A stretch of DNA of 64,000 nucleotides from Epiperipatus broadwayi. Its lineage: Eukaryota; Onychophora; Udeonychophora; Euonychophora; Peripatidae. The translations under genes were made by a program, and so were the position numbers. The DNA lies in the NCBI GenBank assembly GCA_028023455.1, contig JAQFVV010000205.1, forward strand, positions 1,719,353 through 1,783,352. The letters run 5' to 3'. The notes beneath the pieces are model-generated. The model saw only the letters and a program-made list of their open reading frames with translations. It had not been told where the DNA came from and did no database searches. Below are positions 1 through 11,649 of this stretch, in pieces; the stretch's first letter is position 1, and every line of letters begins with the position of its first letter.

Positions 1-310
1 TATTAACTGTAGTTTATAATTAGTGTTTGTTCGCATTCACATAAATCAGTGGCTGACATTTACATTTATGAATAGATAATACAACAAAAAACAGATTATC
101 CTGAATTTGTTTTTGAGTCACCTGTTGTGTCAGGGAAGATGAAATCCAGCTCGCTATGTTAATGGATGTTTGTTTGGAACATCTTAAGAATACCTATTTT
201 TTTACTATTCTAGATTGTTTCTTGAACACCCAAAAAGGGATTCTAATTTGAGATGATTCTTAGGTGGTGAAACTGTATCGAAAATTATTGGCATGTCCAA
301 TTATCATTTT
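1..310 (+). repeat. Dispersed repeat family A, copy 1
   Basis: Shares a long degenerate stretch with copies near 11650-12060, 18745-18965 and 23500-23760, all on the same strand: a GTTTGTGTTTGTCCAC-like block, ATAAATCAATGG, a run ending GATTATCCTGAATCT, and a final GGTGAAACT block. No coding potential was seen. Copies differ by many substitutions and small gaps, so it is old. Confidence 0.6.
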
Positions 311-439
311 ATTAGGAAAAAATTATAATTCAGTGGAGTGCTAGGATTTTAGAGCGACTAGCATAATCTCACTTGGGGCTGGAAGTGTTGTTTGAGGTCT
401 TCAAAAACATACATCTAATAGATTTAGACTTGTTGCTGC

Positions 440-1240
440 CTAAAGAATAATTTTGATTTAGAAATGGTAGAGATTTAAAAGATGCAATTGGAATACTTCA
501 AACTATTAATAAGGGTGTTAGGGCAGGAGGGGGGATATAAATTTTTTCTAATATGATTGATCTATAAAAAGCATTTGATAGAATGAATTGGATTGCTTTA
601 TTGAATATTTTGGAAGGAAATTTATTAAAAAATTATCTACATAAGTCCAAAGATATTTACAAGATTTCCTCTATTTTTGTGCAGAAGTGATAGTATTGGG
701 ATAGTGTTAGAGATGCTATGTATTTTTTTTAAATATATTTAGACTAATAGTTGAAGAGCTACTGTTGACGCATTTAGAATTGTTTCAGCCAAATTTTCCG
801 ATGATGTGACAGTAATTGTGGATAGTGACACAATCGTAATAATGTTACATAGAATTTGTAGTTTAGAGTGACTGCAATGAAAACAAGTATGAAACATTAA
901 AGATTAAAAGTAAATGTTGAAGAGGAAGTTATAGAGCTGAATGTAAATTCGAAGAAAATGAAAAAACATACGTTGGAAAGGTATGATTAGCAATGGAGAT
1001 ATTTGCAAAAACTAAGGAAGAGATTTTTGAGGAAATTAGAAAGAGAAATTGGATAGGGTATGTACTTCAAGGCAGACAAATTATAAAAGTTGTATTGGAT
1101 TGTAAAGGTGTGAGGAAAATGGATAAATGACTATAAAAAGTCAATTGATGACTTTAAGAAGGCTGATAGCCATAAGTATTTAAGCAACAGAGCAAAAAGA
1201 CAGGCAAGTATAAGATAGTCTACTGTGATGGGTGTGGTCT
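440..1240 (+). mobile_element. Decayed LINE reverse transcriptase remnant
   Basis: Translation in shifting frames gives pieces of a non-LTR reverse transcriptase. There is a D-x-KAFDRMNW-x-ALLNIL-like block at about 560-620, an FSDDVTVIVDSD block (the FADD catalytic box) at about 794-830, and a C-terminal RKRNWIGYVLQGRQIIK block at about 1035-1090. Many frameshifts and stops make it inactive. A related 3' end lies on the - strand at 53770-54290. Confidence 0.6.
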
Positions 1241-1989
1241 GTGTTAGCAGATAGCTTACGATGTGTGACAATGGAAATATAACAGATACAAGTAGATGAA
1301 GGAAAATTTGGGCTTTTATAAAAAAAAATATAAGACAATGAGAAATGAACTTTAACTTTGATATTGTCTTTGATAACAAAATTGATATTATCAGAAAATA
1401 GTTATTTCTAGAATTCACAATTCTGGACAAGAAAAATTTGCAATGTTAGACAAAGTTGTTGTGACTCAAACAAGGAATTGTACAATGTATAAACATAGGA
1501 GGGAAATCTTATAGAGGTGACATTGAATAATAATATAGAGTTAATTTGCATTTGCTCAGCAATTCTGATGGAGGTTGATCAAGTTGGAGGGAGTTATTGA
1601 AAAAAGCATTTTATGATTACAGGCACTTAATGTATGGTTTCTAATGATTATGTGGAAACATGTATATTGGCATTCATTGACATGACATTATTACAATTTT
1701 CTACTTTCTTTATTCTAATGTTATGTGTTGGTCATTAATGCATACCTATGAAGCATATTTGTCACTCACTATCAAATGGAAATTTGTTTTCTAAATATCA
1801 AAATCTTGGATTCCTGGATGTTTTTAAATTGTTGTTATTATTGCAAGATGCAATTTCCATTGCAAGGAGTTTCAAAATGGCACCGACTGGATAATAAAAT
1901 ATTTTCGGCTAAAATTATAATGATTTTATTTTTTATCGGGGATCACTAATAGTTGATACTGTCAAGGAGGGAAAGATATTTAAAAACAG

Positions 1990-2215
1990 ACATATGGCTT
2001 TATTTCTCCGGAGTTTATAAGAAGTTTGAGGGCCAGAATCGATCCTGAGATCTCCTAATCCCAAGTTGGATGCTCTACCAAAAAACAACGCAAGGCAAAA
2101 AAGTCATATGGCTTTATTGTTTAGTAGTTCATAAGAAGTTTGAGTATCAGATCTGCTAGCACAAGAATCGATCCTGGAGCTTCCCTGTTCCAAGATGGAA
2201 GCTCTATCTCTTGTA
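1990..2215 (-). mobile_element. tRNA-like SINE, two tandem degenerate copies
   Basis: On the - strand, 2083 to 2035 reads a GGTAGAGCA A-box-like block, then GGATCGATTC resembling a B box. A second copy at about 2215-2104 has ATAGAGCTTCC and GGATCGATTC. Each is followed by the same tail (reverse of CATATGGCTTTATT...AGAAGTTTGAG). Related tails occur at 32752-32815 and 36193-36252. Too degenerate to be a functional tRNA. Confidence 0.6.
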
Positions 2216-3244
2216 CCTAATCACGCAGGGTGGAAATATATAATCTGGAATTAAGAGCAGAGTGTATATTCTTTAAAAAATATTATTCTCTACAATCAGT
2301 GAAGTAAGTTAAGAATTGTTAGTAACTTTAATTTCAACTGGAATTTAAAGTTCGGAAGAAATCTTATTATAAAACAAAATAACAGACAGTTAACTGAAAG
2401 TGTTTTTATGAAAAGTCAAATTCATTTTTCTTTTTTTGTTGACCATTCAGACATTTAGACCCTTTTTTTGTTGTCCTTCGAAAATCTGTCTTTACAGTAG
2501 AAAAACTCATTTTCTGATCTAGCTTTAGAAATCAGGCCACAAAAATTAAAAGTTTAACGTTGCAGTTGTGTCTGTGTTGTTCAGTCCCTATTCCGGGTGA
2601 ATATGAGGTCAGTGTGAGGTGTAAATGATAGAAATATGTGTGTAATTAGAGTTAATTTGACATAAGCAAAGATTGCCCTCATTCATTTAAAACAATTTAT
2701 AAAGGTAATGAAAATATCTTTTTTTCTAATTCAGTATATTGTCAGTATGTGTTAGTCTTTATTGTTGCTAATATTTACTATTATTTTTATTATTATTCCG
2801 TATGTTTTATATGTGTATGAAGAATAAATTACTACGATATAGTAATGTAGAAGCGGGTAAAAATGTTTTTAGGAATAAATTTAATAAATCAAAATTATTA
2901 TCACTCCTAAGAACATACCCCTCCCCCAAATTGCTATATTAATAGTAATTTCTGTTTCATATAAAAGAAATTTACATTAGAGGATTGTATTCTTAAATAT
3001 TATTTGAAGCTATTGTAATTTTTAATATATAAATTACATCACCGCAATCCTGGTGCTTAACAAATCAAGAGAATATCAGCAATCTGTTATCACGGCAACT
3101 CTACAATTAGTCAATTATTGCCTGATTGTAGTGATGCCTTGACAACCAGTTGTTAATATTGTAATTGTTTTGTTTTAGCATGAGGTCTATAGAAGCAACC
3201 AATTAGCTATTGGCATTTATGGTTTATTTATATATATTTGAAAG

Positions 3245-3379
3245 GACTGCATGTCATCTTTATTGGATTCTATGTTAGAAGGTCCATTGGACGATAGTCC
3301 ATTTGAAACCACTAATACTCATTTTCAAGGATTAGCACGTTCCGCAGTACTCATTACAGAGGCAGAATTGCATAATTTA
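3245..3379 (+). CDS. GAPVD1: GAPVD1 exon (first in window), end of RasGAP region
   Basis: GAPVD1 is a cytosolic/endosomal protein with an N-terminal RasGAP domain and a C-terminal VPS9 domain that activates Rab5-type GTPases in endocytosis. These 45 codons (DCMSSLLDSMLEG... to ...EAELHNL) resemble the end of the vertebrate RasGAP region: a C-x3-LLD segment, then a GL-x-R-x-V-x-IT block. The frame closes upstream at a stop at 3239-3241, so the only usable acceptor is the AG at 3243-3244. It has a poor pyrimidine tract (TATATTTGAAAG). The donor is GTAAGT at 3380. Phase is 0 at both ends. The resemblance was recognised by eye from known family features. Confidence 0.85.
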
Positions 3380-3461
3380 GTAAGTTTTTTTTTTGATTTA
3401 AAGAAGCCATTTGGCTGAAATGAACCTGGTTTTAAATGGTAGTGATTTTCTTTTTTGATAG

Positions 3462-3639
3462 ATTGCTTTTTTACGAACAATTCAGTTGAGTTGCAATGAT
3501 GGTAATAATTCCAATATAAAAGTATTGGAAACTCTTTTAGCCACCTTGCCACCACCTCCCACCAGTGCCAGCCTTACCAATTCTGCCTGCAACACACCAG
3601 AACATAATCCATCTACCAAACGAAGTTTATTGGGGAAAG
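3462..3639 (+). CDS. GAPVD1: GAPVD1 exon, RasGAP-to-linker junction
   Basis: This exon follows an 82-bp intron (GTAAGT...TTGATAG) in phase 0 and ends at GTAAGA (3640) in phase 1. It gives 59 codons plus one base. The start (IAFLRTIQLS) completes the helix begun in the previous exon. The segment LETLLATLPPPP matches the family's leucine/proline transition from the GAP domain into the linker (vertebrate form: NLLANLPP). The rest, rich in S, T, N and P, looks disordered. An open frame from 3486 that runs on to 3887 reads through the donor into intron and is not the real exon end. Confidence 0.9.
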
Positions 3640-4209
3640 GTAAGAATTATTTTAAAAATCCATTTATCTTCATATTAACTTGTCTTCTTTTTTTTTTTTT
3701 AACAATTTTCAACCCTAAATTTGCTGATTTAAATTTGGTCATTATACTCTGTTGCCTAGCAACCAATCTGTCTTCAAGCAGAGAACTTAACATATATATA
3801 ATCAAAATTTCCCCTAATTCACAACTCAAGCAGATTATCCCAAAAATATACACACACATGCATAGTGCAATTTTGTTTCAGTTGTAAGTAAAATTATAGA
3901 AGTTATTTTATTGTGAATCACTCAAGAGTAATGCAAAAATTATTTATAATTGTTTACAATTTTTTTTTAATCAATTAATAAAACAGTATAAGTTAATTGA
4001 ATTATAACATTAACATACTGTTTAGTTTTTATACTGGAAAATATAATTGAATTTTTAAACTTGTATATTAGTTTTCAAATTAATACCGAGTAAAACTGCA
4101 TTTTAATGAGAAAATGTATAATTAATTTTTAAAGTGTTATTATTAATGTAGCCATTCTCATTACTACAAATACCATTATTTATTTTACTGTTATTATTAT
4201 TACTACCTT

Positions 4210-4243
<34 letters not shown>

Positions 4244-4535
4244 ACCGTAATGAATTCTTATGGTATCCTAAACAGGTCACAGACATGGCACTTCTACTTT
4301 TTCTTTAGCATTAAATAGACCACAGTCATCTTACTTGCCTATTTGATCAAATAAATTCAAAAACCAATTGAAATAAGCTTTCTTAAATAGGTAGTAGCTT
4401 CCTCCAATCAGTTTGGTGCCTTATCTTAGTGCCATTACTTTGTTGGTATACATTTACCCATACAGTCAATCTAATCAAATACATGCACTGGTATAAAAAA
4501 AAATAATACGAATTAACATAACCTAATCAACTAAA

Positions 4536-5930
4536 GAATGTGAAGTAGCAAAGATTTATAGGGCACCAAAGATTCATAAAGAAGGAATATCTTTAAGGCC
4601 AGTGATTAATAGAAAAGGGTCACATTATGATAAAGTATCAAAGTGGTTAGGGAGTATTTTTAAGAAATATGTGAATAAAAATAGTCAGACATATATTAAG
4701 AATAATAAGGAATTGGTTAAAGAAATTAAAAGAAAAATAAAGGAGTATAGTAATTATAAATTAACATTGATAAAAATAGATGTAGTTTCAATGTATATGA
4801 ATATTAACGTAGAAAAGGCAATTAGAATAGCAATAAATAAGTATAATAATGATAAGGAGAAGGAGATGGAGATACCTATAGATAAGTTAAAGAATTTTAT
4901 GGAGATGTGCTGTAAAAATGTGACATTTGAGTTTAATGGAGGATTTTATAAGCAAAAGGAAGCGTTATTGATAGGAGGTGCATTGAGTGGGATTTTGAAT
5001 GATATGTATATGCAGGAGATGGAGGAAGTAATGTTAGTGGATGAAAATGCACCAGTAATGATTAAGAGATATGTTGATTATTTATTAATATTTAATAAAA
5101 GTGAATGGCCTATTAAGAAATATATAGATAAAATTAACAAGGTGGATGAAAAGTTAAGATTTATAGTAGAATGGGGAAAAGAGAATAAATTGGCATATTT
5201 AGATATATTAATAAGGAAAGAGTATGTTAAGGAAAGATGTGAATTGGAGACAGAAGTGTATAGGAAAATAGGTAATAGTAATATTGTGAATTGGAGGTCT
5301 AATATTGATAATAGGTATAAAATTAATTCTATAAGTTCAAGGATGCATAGGGCTATTAATTATTGTAATAATAAAGAAGATTATGCTAAGGAGGTAGGGA
5401 GGAAAGTTGAAAATTTTAAAGATAGTGATTATCCAGAAGAAGTGTTAAGAAAGAATATAGAAAGAATAGAAGAGCAATTTAAAGAAGGTAGAGAAGTTGT
5501 AAGGAAGAAAGATAATAGAGAGAAGTATATAGGAATTAAAACTAATGATAATAGAGTAGTTAATGGGCTAAATAGAATTATTAGAACAATTAATAAAACT
5601 TTTAAAACTACTATAAGGTATAGAATAGTGAATAGAAAGAAAAATAATGTGGTGGAGATATTAAATAATAAATATATTAATGAGGAGAGGAGGAATATTA
5701 ATGGGGTGTATGAAATAGAATGTAAAATATGTAAAGATAAAAGAATTAGAAGTAAGTATGTGGGTGAAACAAAAAATTCTATATATACTAGATTGGTACA
5801 GCATAAATATGATAAAAGGTCACCAATATATATGCATATTATGGAAACAGGTCATAATATTGGGAAAGAGAGCATTAGAATGATTGTATGGAAACAGGTC
5901 ATAATATTGGGAAAGAGAGCATTAGAATGA
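4536..5930 (+). pseudogene. PLE reverse transcriptase plus GIY-YIG endonuclease, broken
   Basis: The frame opens at 4530 with AKIYRAPKIHKEGISLRPV, the start of the PLE RT core. It continues with IDVVSMYMNI (RT motif A region), GGALSGILNDMYM (the GSPLS-type motif) and RYVDYLLIF (motif C). Motif C should read YVDD; a single G-to-T change at 5079 makes it YVDY, removing a catalytic Asp. The C-terminal part has C-x2-C then YVGETKNSIYTRLVQH, the GIY-YIG nuclease typical of PLEs. A 47-bp tandem duplication (5841-5887 repeated from 5888) shifts the frame and causes the stop at 5930; the usual end lies in another frame to about 6005. Confidence 0.8.
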
Positions 5931-6169
5931 TTAGTTATACAGATAAAATAAGGGATAGGAAAATAAAGGAAGCAATATTCATAAAGAAAATTAAACCAAA
6001 ATCTTAATAAAAATGGGGGAGGGATAAAAACAATAATAGCATAAAAGAAATAATAGTATAAGAAAAGGAAGTTTTTTGGGTGGTATAATAAAAATAGTTT
6101 TTTTAAAAAGACAGAAAATAAATATTAATGGTTATAAAAATAGTTAATAGAGGGAGTTGTAGGATAGGA

Positions 6170-7028
6170 ATCTGAAAGAAAAAAGAGAAGATATGGAAGT
6201 TATGTTGAGGACATGTGCAAGGGTGGGTAAAGAGATGGGGATTAAATTTAGTGAAGAAAAATCAATATAATGATGGTTAATACTGGGGAAAGAGAAGATG
6301 TAGAATTTTTATTGGGAAATATTAAGTTAAGTGCGGTGAATAGATGTAGTTATTTGGGAATTATTTTAAGTAATCAGAAAAATTATTTGGATGAATGGGA
6401 GAAAAAATTGATAAATGAAGCAAAGAAAAGAAAAGGATTGATAAAGAAATTAACAGTGTTTTCATATAATAAATATGATGTAGCTAGAATTATATGGAAA
6501 GGAGTTGCAATAGCAGGGTTAACATATGGTAATGATGCATTATATGTTAGTAAAAAGATATTAGATTACTTAGAAAAAGCTCAAAGGGAAGTAGGAAGAC
6601 ATGCATTGGATGCAGACGTATGGACAGCAAGGGAGGCAATTCAAGGAGAAATGGGCTGGTCAAGTTTTCATATGAGAGATGCAAAAAGTAAAATGAAAAT
6701 GTTTGGTAGATTGCAGTTTATGGATAATAAAAGAATAGCTAAAATAGTATTTAATTGGGTTATGAGTAAAAGGCAGGTAACAAGATGGATGAGAAAGGTA
6801 ATGTGGTATGCAAAAGATTTGGATAAAGAATTTATATCAGTATATTTGTACAAAAGATGGGATGATTGTGTTAAGAGGATTATTGAGTGTTATAGTAGTA
6901 AGGAATGGGATAAAAGAATAAATTTATTAATAAAGAATAGGGAGTTAGAGAGATGGAGAAATAGTATGGAGAGTAAAAAGAGTTTAAATATATATACAGA
7001 AATAAACAGAATATTAGGTATGAGTTAA
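6170..7028 (+). pseudogene. LINE-like reverse transcriptase C-terminal region
   Basis: Coding similarity starts before the first Met at 6270 (REDMEVMLRTCARVGKEMGIKFSEEKS), then one stop. From 6270 it gives NRCSYLGIIL, LTYGNDALY, LEKAQREVGRHALDADVW and AIQGEMGWSSFHMRDAKSKM. This order (YLGI box, YG box, LE-x2-QR-x-GR, then GE-GW) is the region C-terminal to the RT of CR1/jockey-type LINEs. It stops at 7028; the zinc-knuckle part follows from 7058. No PLE family known to me carries such a segment, so it is either a chimera or an unusual element. Confidence 0.6.
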
Positions 7029-7057
7029 TATATAATAATAGTAAGGAAAGTAGTTTA

Positions 7058-7378
7058 TTGTTTAAGGCTCGAACGGGATCTTTAGCTACAAAAGAATATA
7101 CATGTAAATGGAAAAATATGGGTGATTTATTTTGTAAATTATGTAAGGAAGGAATAGAAAATATTAGGCATTTGTTAATTGAATGTAAATGTTTGAAAAC
7201 AGAAAGGGTACATATAATGAAGTTGTGGAAAAATAAATATGAAATGAGTGATTATACAGAAAGTGAATTATTGGTTTTTATGCTGGGTTTGGGAAAAGAT
7301 AAGGGGGATTTAGATATAAAGGTTATAGAGTTGACAAAGATTATGTTGTGGAAATGGGATAGAGCAGATTATGGGTAA
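7058..7378 (+). pseudogene. LINE-like C-terminal zinc-knuckle fragment
   Basis: The protein KARTGSLATKEYTCKWK...FCKLCKEGIENIRHLLIECKCL has the C-x2-C-x8-H-x4-C pattern that closes many LINE polyproteins. It lies 30 bp after the stop of the preceding frame and belongs to the same C-poor element, so it was probably once continuous with it. Confidence 0.55.
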
Positions 7379-7931
7379 ATTTAGAGTGGGGAATGTAAAA
7401 TTAAGTGGCTAACAGGTTTATCTGGGCATAATTGCTGAGATATTCTTGACTTCGTTTAAGGAGAAGCCATAATACATCATATCACATCAAGAGAGGTTAA
7501 AAGGAAGTTGAATTATTAGCATAAAATAGAGGATAGTGAAGGTTAAAAGAAAAGAATAGGGTAAGAAGACTTTATATGGAATAATTAAGAAAGTAAAATG
7601 AATGAAAATAAGTGTTCAGTTAGAATAAAAGATAAAGAAAGATTATATTGATAGTGATTAGAAAAAAAAAAATTGGAGTAGTGTAATTAAAATTACTTAC
7701 ATTATATTAAGTTATGTGTATAGGTATATGTTATAGAAAAAGAGGATAGAAAAGATTTTTAAAGAATATAAAATAGGATGGTAAATATGTTAAAGATATT
7801 ATATGAATTCAAAAGGTTAGGAAAATATTTTTATTTTTTTAAATTTAAAAGTTTGATAGGTTTTTAATAATTTTGTATAAAATAATTAATGTATTTTAAT
7901 GGTTGTATTTTTATGAGTGTTCAAATTTTTA

Positions 7932-7977
7932 GTAGATCTGATGAAGACTGCATGGTACAGTTGAAACTGTAATCAAT
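7932..7977 (+). ncRNA. Hammerhead-like motif in PLE tail (degenerate)
   Basis: CTGATGA at 7938-7944, a stem II that can pair GACTG with CAGTT, then GAAAC at 7963-7967 followed by T-GTA, with GAT/ATC as a short stem I. This is the order of a type I hammerhead with a minimal stem III. The one-base stem III loop and an extra A at the base of stem II make activity doubtful. PLE ends are known to carry hammerheads, which supports the reading. Confidence 0.45.
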
Positions 7978-8479
7978 AATAAAAGTTTTTTTGCTGAACA
8001 GTGATGTGTAAGATTTTTGAAATTCAATAACCTAATCAACATACATTTATTTTTAATAATAAAACATAAAATTGTGGGAGAACTGTAAAAGAACGGACTT
8101 CACAAAGAATTCTAGAATTCATATTAAATTGAGAAAATTCTATTGGATGAATTATTGGAAACTTTCCATTCTAGTCCAGTAGATATTTTTTGTAGTTATG
8201 CTAGCATGCCAACATCTGAGTAGAAGAAAGAGAGAAGAAAGTAAATTATTGGCATCCGCTTTTCATTTTTAGAATCGTTTAATACCAGTGAGCTTTATTC
8301 GTGCAAATGTTTTTGATTGCTCTAAAATTTCAAATCTTTTGTGTAATTTAATTATAGTTGTAATAATGAAATATTTTACTGCTAAATTAAACAGACAAAA
8401 AATAAATGTGATCATTTCCCACATTGAGAGAATGACCAATACTTCATCTCATGAGTAATTTCCCAGTCTATTGCTTGGG

Positions 8480-9240
8480 AAGTCATGTGATATTCAAACA
8501 CTATATTGATGCAAACTGTAAACTATATAGTTATTGGTTGTTGAATTTATAGCTACTATCATATCTCACCCTGCCTTCAGAAGTGGATTAGTCCAGATTC
8601 TTTCCTTATCTGATCGGATTGAGCATTCATTGCCCCTAACCAATGTGTCAACATATAGATAAAACACAGCAAACAGTTAATATGGGCCAGTAGCCACTGA
8701 TGCTCTCTGAATCCGATTGTTTCCAGTAAGGTTGGGGATCTGGCAGTAAATAGTCAGCCCTTTTTAGAGGTAAGGAGAGAACGTCTGCCTAATCTAATCA
8801 ACAGTACATGTTCTCTATTTAAACTACTGCTAACAGTGAGGGTTTCCATTATAGCCATTATGCTATAAGTCTACGCAGTCAAGTCAAATCCATGATAGGA
8901 CTGGAAGCTACTAAGACCGGAGCTGACTTGAGGCAAGCTGTCTGGTACAGCCAAAAAAGTCATCGGACATCTGAGGCATGCTGTTACATAATTGAGTCTT
9001 TCGGGCAAGACCAGCCCTGTATTAATTGATATTATAGACGTGGCAGTAAATTCATTGATATTCTATATAATGCAAATATATTTAATCCTAATAAATTATA
9101 TTAATTGAACTCCAGGTGTTCATATTTTTTGTTACTGTTGGTTTGAGTTTACAATCCAGACCAAATCCAACAGCTACAATGGCAGAAAGAAGTTAATGAA
9201 GCTACTAATGAATCTATCTCTGGTTGGAATTTCTACAGGT
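8480..9240. other. GC-richer non-coding island, unassigned
   Basis: Noticeably richer in G and C than its surroundings, with no open frame. A segment ending TAATTGAACTCCAGGTG followed by ACAGCTACAATGGCAGAAAG could be the end of an LTR and the start of a gag region, but I found no second LTR or clear target duplication. Confidence 0.2.
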
Positions 9241-9829
9241 TCCTTTTTGATATTTTGTTAATAGTTAAGCTGATTAAAGAATCCATATACCAAATAAATA
9301 AATAAGTATATATCAAATTGATGTGCTGTTAACCAGAAACTGAAGGGTTTTTTTATGTGTATGACTTGTCTTTAAAACAGTCGGCTATTATTTACTTCAG
9401 TACTGAACTACTTAGGATAACTCTTATATTAATAAATCTTTGCTGTATAGATTTTCGTAGTAAGGCTTAACGATTAAATTGAGAAATTGGTTTGGATTAA
9501 AATTGCTATACTATATATTTTAATATTAAAATTGACCAATTATTGTTTATGATTCAATATTTTTAAAAGTATTAGTTGAATTTTAATAGTTTTATTTTTA
9601 TAAAACAATATTGTTGTCTAAATTTTTTTTAAATGAAAATTAATCATATGCGTACTATCTGTTTGTTTGAATAATAATGTTCTTGACAGCTTTCTCATTG
9701 TATCTTCATTTGGTGTTTTTCTGTATAGATTTCTTATAAAGTTTAAGTTTTTTAAAATTAATTCTGATTGTAATTTAAATTCTGACTAGTAGCAGTTATT
9801 TTTTATGGAAATTAATATACTCTATGTGT

Positions 9830-10235
9830 ACCAGTGAAACTCTCCATCTTTATATCAACACATGCATTATGTAGCAATATAATTTAACTATTCATCATAA
9901 AAAGTTTAAGGAGGGTTATTTGAATCGGCAGTTCCTATATGAAATGTTGAGAACCATTTACAAATATTCTTGTGATTCGTGATTTGACCGTCATTTACAG
10001 TTTGAATCAATTCTAAATCTTTCCATAGTCAGTTTGCTCAATTAAAATAAAATTTAATAAAAGCTCATTATTCTTGTCATGGGTTAAAGTACAAACACAC
10101 AGTCATATTTTATGTCATAACTCATGATCCACACACTATAACACCTTAAATTTTTTAATGTAATTAGCTATGTCACTACATAATACATGTATTGATTCAG
10201 AGATGGACTGCAGGTAACTTTTCACTGAAATTTAG
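9830..10235. repeat. Foldback repeat family B, copy 1
   Basis: The left end (CAGTGAAACTCTCCATC... ATCAACACATGCA) is mirrored at the right end (TGTATTGATTCAGAGATGGACTGCAGGTAACTTTTCACTG in pieces). Family B copies share CAGTGAAAAGGTGATTGG, CCAAGCTGCCTGCAG and CATCTCTGAATCAACACATG. Other copies: 24401-24623, 46190-46310 (one arm) and 51096-51545. Confidence 0.6.
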
Positions 10236-11649
10236 CGTATGTTTTTATGCTTGATGCGAGGGGTGAAAAATATATTTTTATATTTGCTGTATATATTTAA
10301 AATATTTTTTCCCTTATTCTTCCAATCAACTGTAACTGCTGTTGATTTTGCATTAAATTGTTTATTAACTCATTAGCATTGCTGGTGACAATATAGAAAT
10401 CTAAAAAAAAAACACAGGCAAAACTCTCCATACAGTATCTGCGACAGTTTTTGATTTATTGGACTGTTCATCGATAACGGAGTTCAACTGTCTGAGATTC
10501 ATCATGGACCGAAAGTAGGTGGAGCATGACAAATCTGGAAAAAGATCTTCAAATCAAAAGACAAAGTTTAGAATTGTTCATCCGAAAATATGTGATGGCA
10601 TTTAACTCGTAATTATATATTGGATTATTTTTGTCATTTAGAATTAATGGCTAAACGTTTTTAGAAAAATTCAAACTTTACTTAAGCTTTTCAAGTACAT
10701 TCAAGTTTAAGTAATAACTCCCAGGTTAGTATATACACAACATTTTGATCATATTGTTTTTCCTCTTTAGTTGTTGCTCTCTAACTGGTAATAGTATTAG
10801 AATGGGGATCAAAATATTGATATTTAGATTTGTGAATATTGGATTTAACATGTTGCTCTAACGAACTAGTCTTTGACATAAAGTATCACTTTAAATTCAA
10901 CTTTTATGAATCTAAGGATCATCAGTTTGAATTCTACATACCCCTGGTCAAGTTGGCACCATCTAATGGAGAGATGAGATTAATACCAATCCAGTATGTG
11001 TGTTTTATCCTAATCTGCATGTTATTTGGAAAAGTACAAATAAGATTTGACTTTTTTCTAAAAACATTTGACATTTAAATAAATTGGGTGATGGAAATTG
11101 ACCAACATGTAATTCACACATTATAATTGTTCAGGCTATAGAACTTTTTGTAGTATTCTGTGGATATAAAAGTTGGATAGAGGAAAGATTATGAGACGTA
11201 TTGATGCTTTTCAGCAGGAAATTGAACAATTGGTTACTCAATTAGAATAGACCCAAACATTCACTTGAAGTATTCATGAGTAAGTTAAAATTTGTTTAAT
11301 TTTAGTCTTATTATAATGCTTTGGAAGGGTGAACTGAAGAAGACCAATAATGATATGAATGGATTCCACTATCACAATAATGTCATTGAGGAAGCAAAAA
11401 ATCATTGAATCATAGACCATTCTCAAGAAAAACCATTCATATAAATTAATGTTTGTAAATAAAAAAAATTATAGTAAAAAAATATGTTAGTGTAAATTAT
11501 AATAAGAGTTTTTAAAAATAAAAAAATCTTAAATAAGATACAGAACTGGTAGAAAGAAAATAATTGTTAATATTTGTCTCACTACAATTATTTATTTAGA
11601 ATAATGATTTTTTTTAATGACTTAACTATTTCCAAAATATCATAAAGAA

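Larger units (their letters stand above)
4532..8028 (+). mobile_element. Penelope-like retroelement insertion with LINE-like 3' frame, 5'-truncated
   Basis: Flanked by an identical 12-bp direct repeat, AACCTAATCAAC (4520-4531 and 8029-8040), read as a target-site duplication. The open frame starts directly inside the left border, as in a 5'-truncated retrotransposon. In order it carries a PLE reverse transcriptase and GIY-YIG endonuclease (to about 6005), a second coding part resembling the C-terminus of a LINE (about 6170-7378), and a non-coding tail with a hammerhead-like motif (7932-7977) ending near AAATTCAAT. The + strand is strikingly poor in C throughout. Confidence 0.75.

Noticed and set aside
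3486-3887. 133-codon open frame
   Set aside because: Its first part is a genuine GAPVD1 exon, but beyond 3639 it reads through a GTAAGA donor into intron.
8480-9240. Possible LTR and gag start
   Set aside because: No second LTR, no clear primer-binding site and no matched duplication; kept only as an unassigned island.
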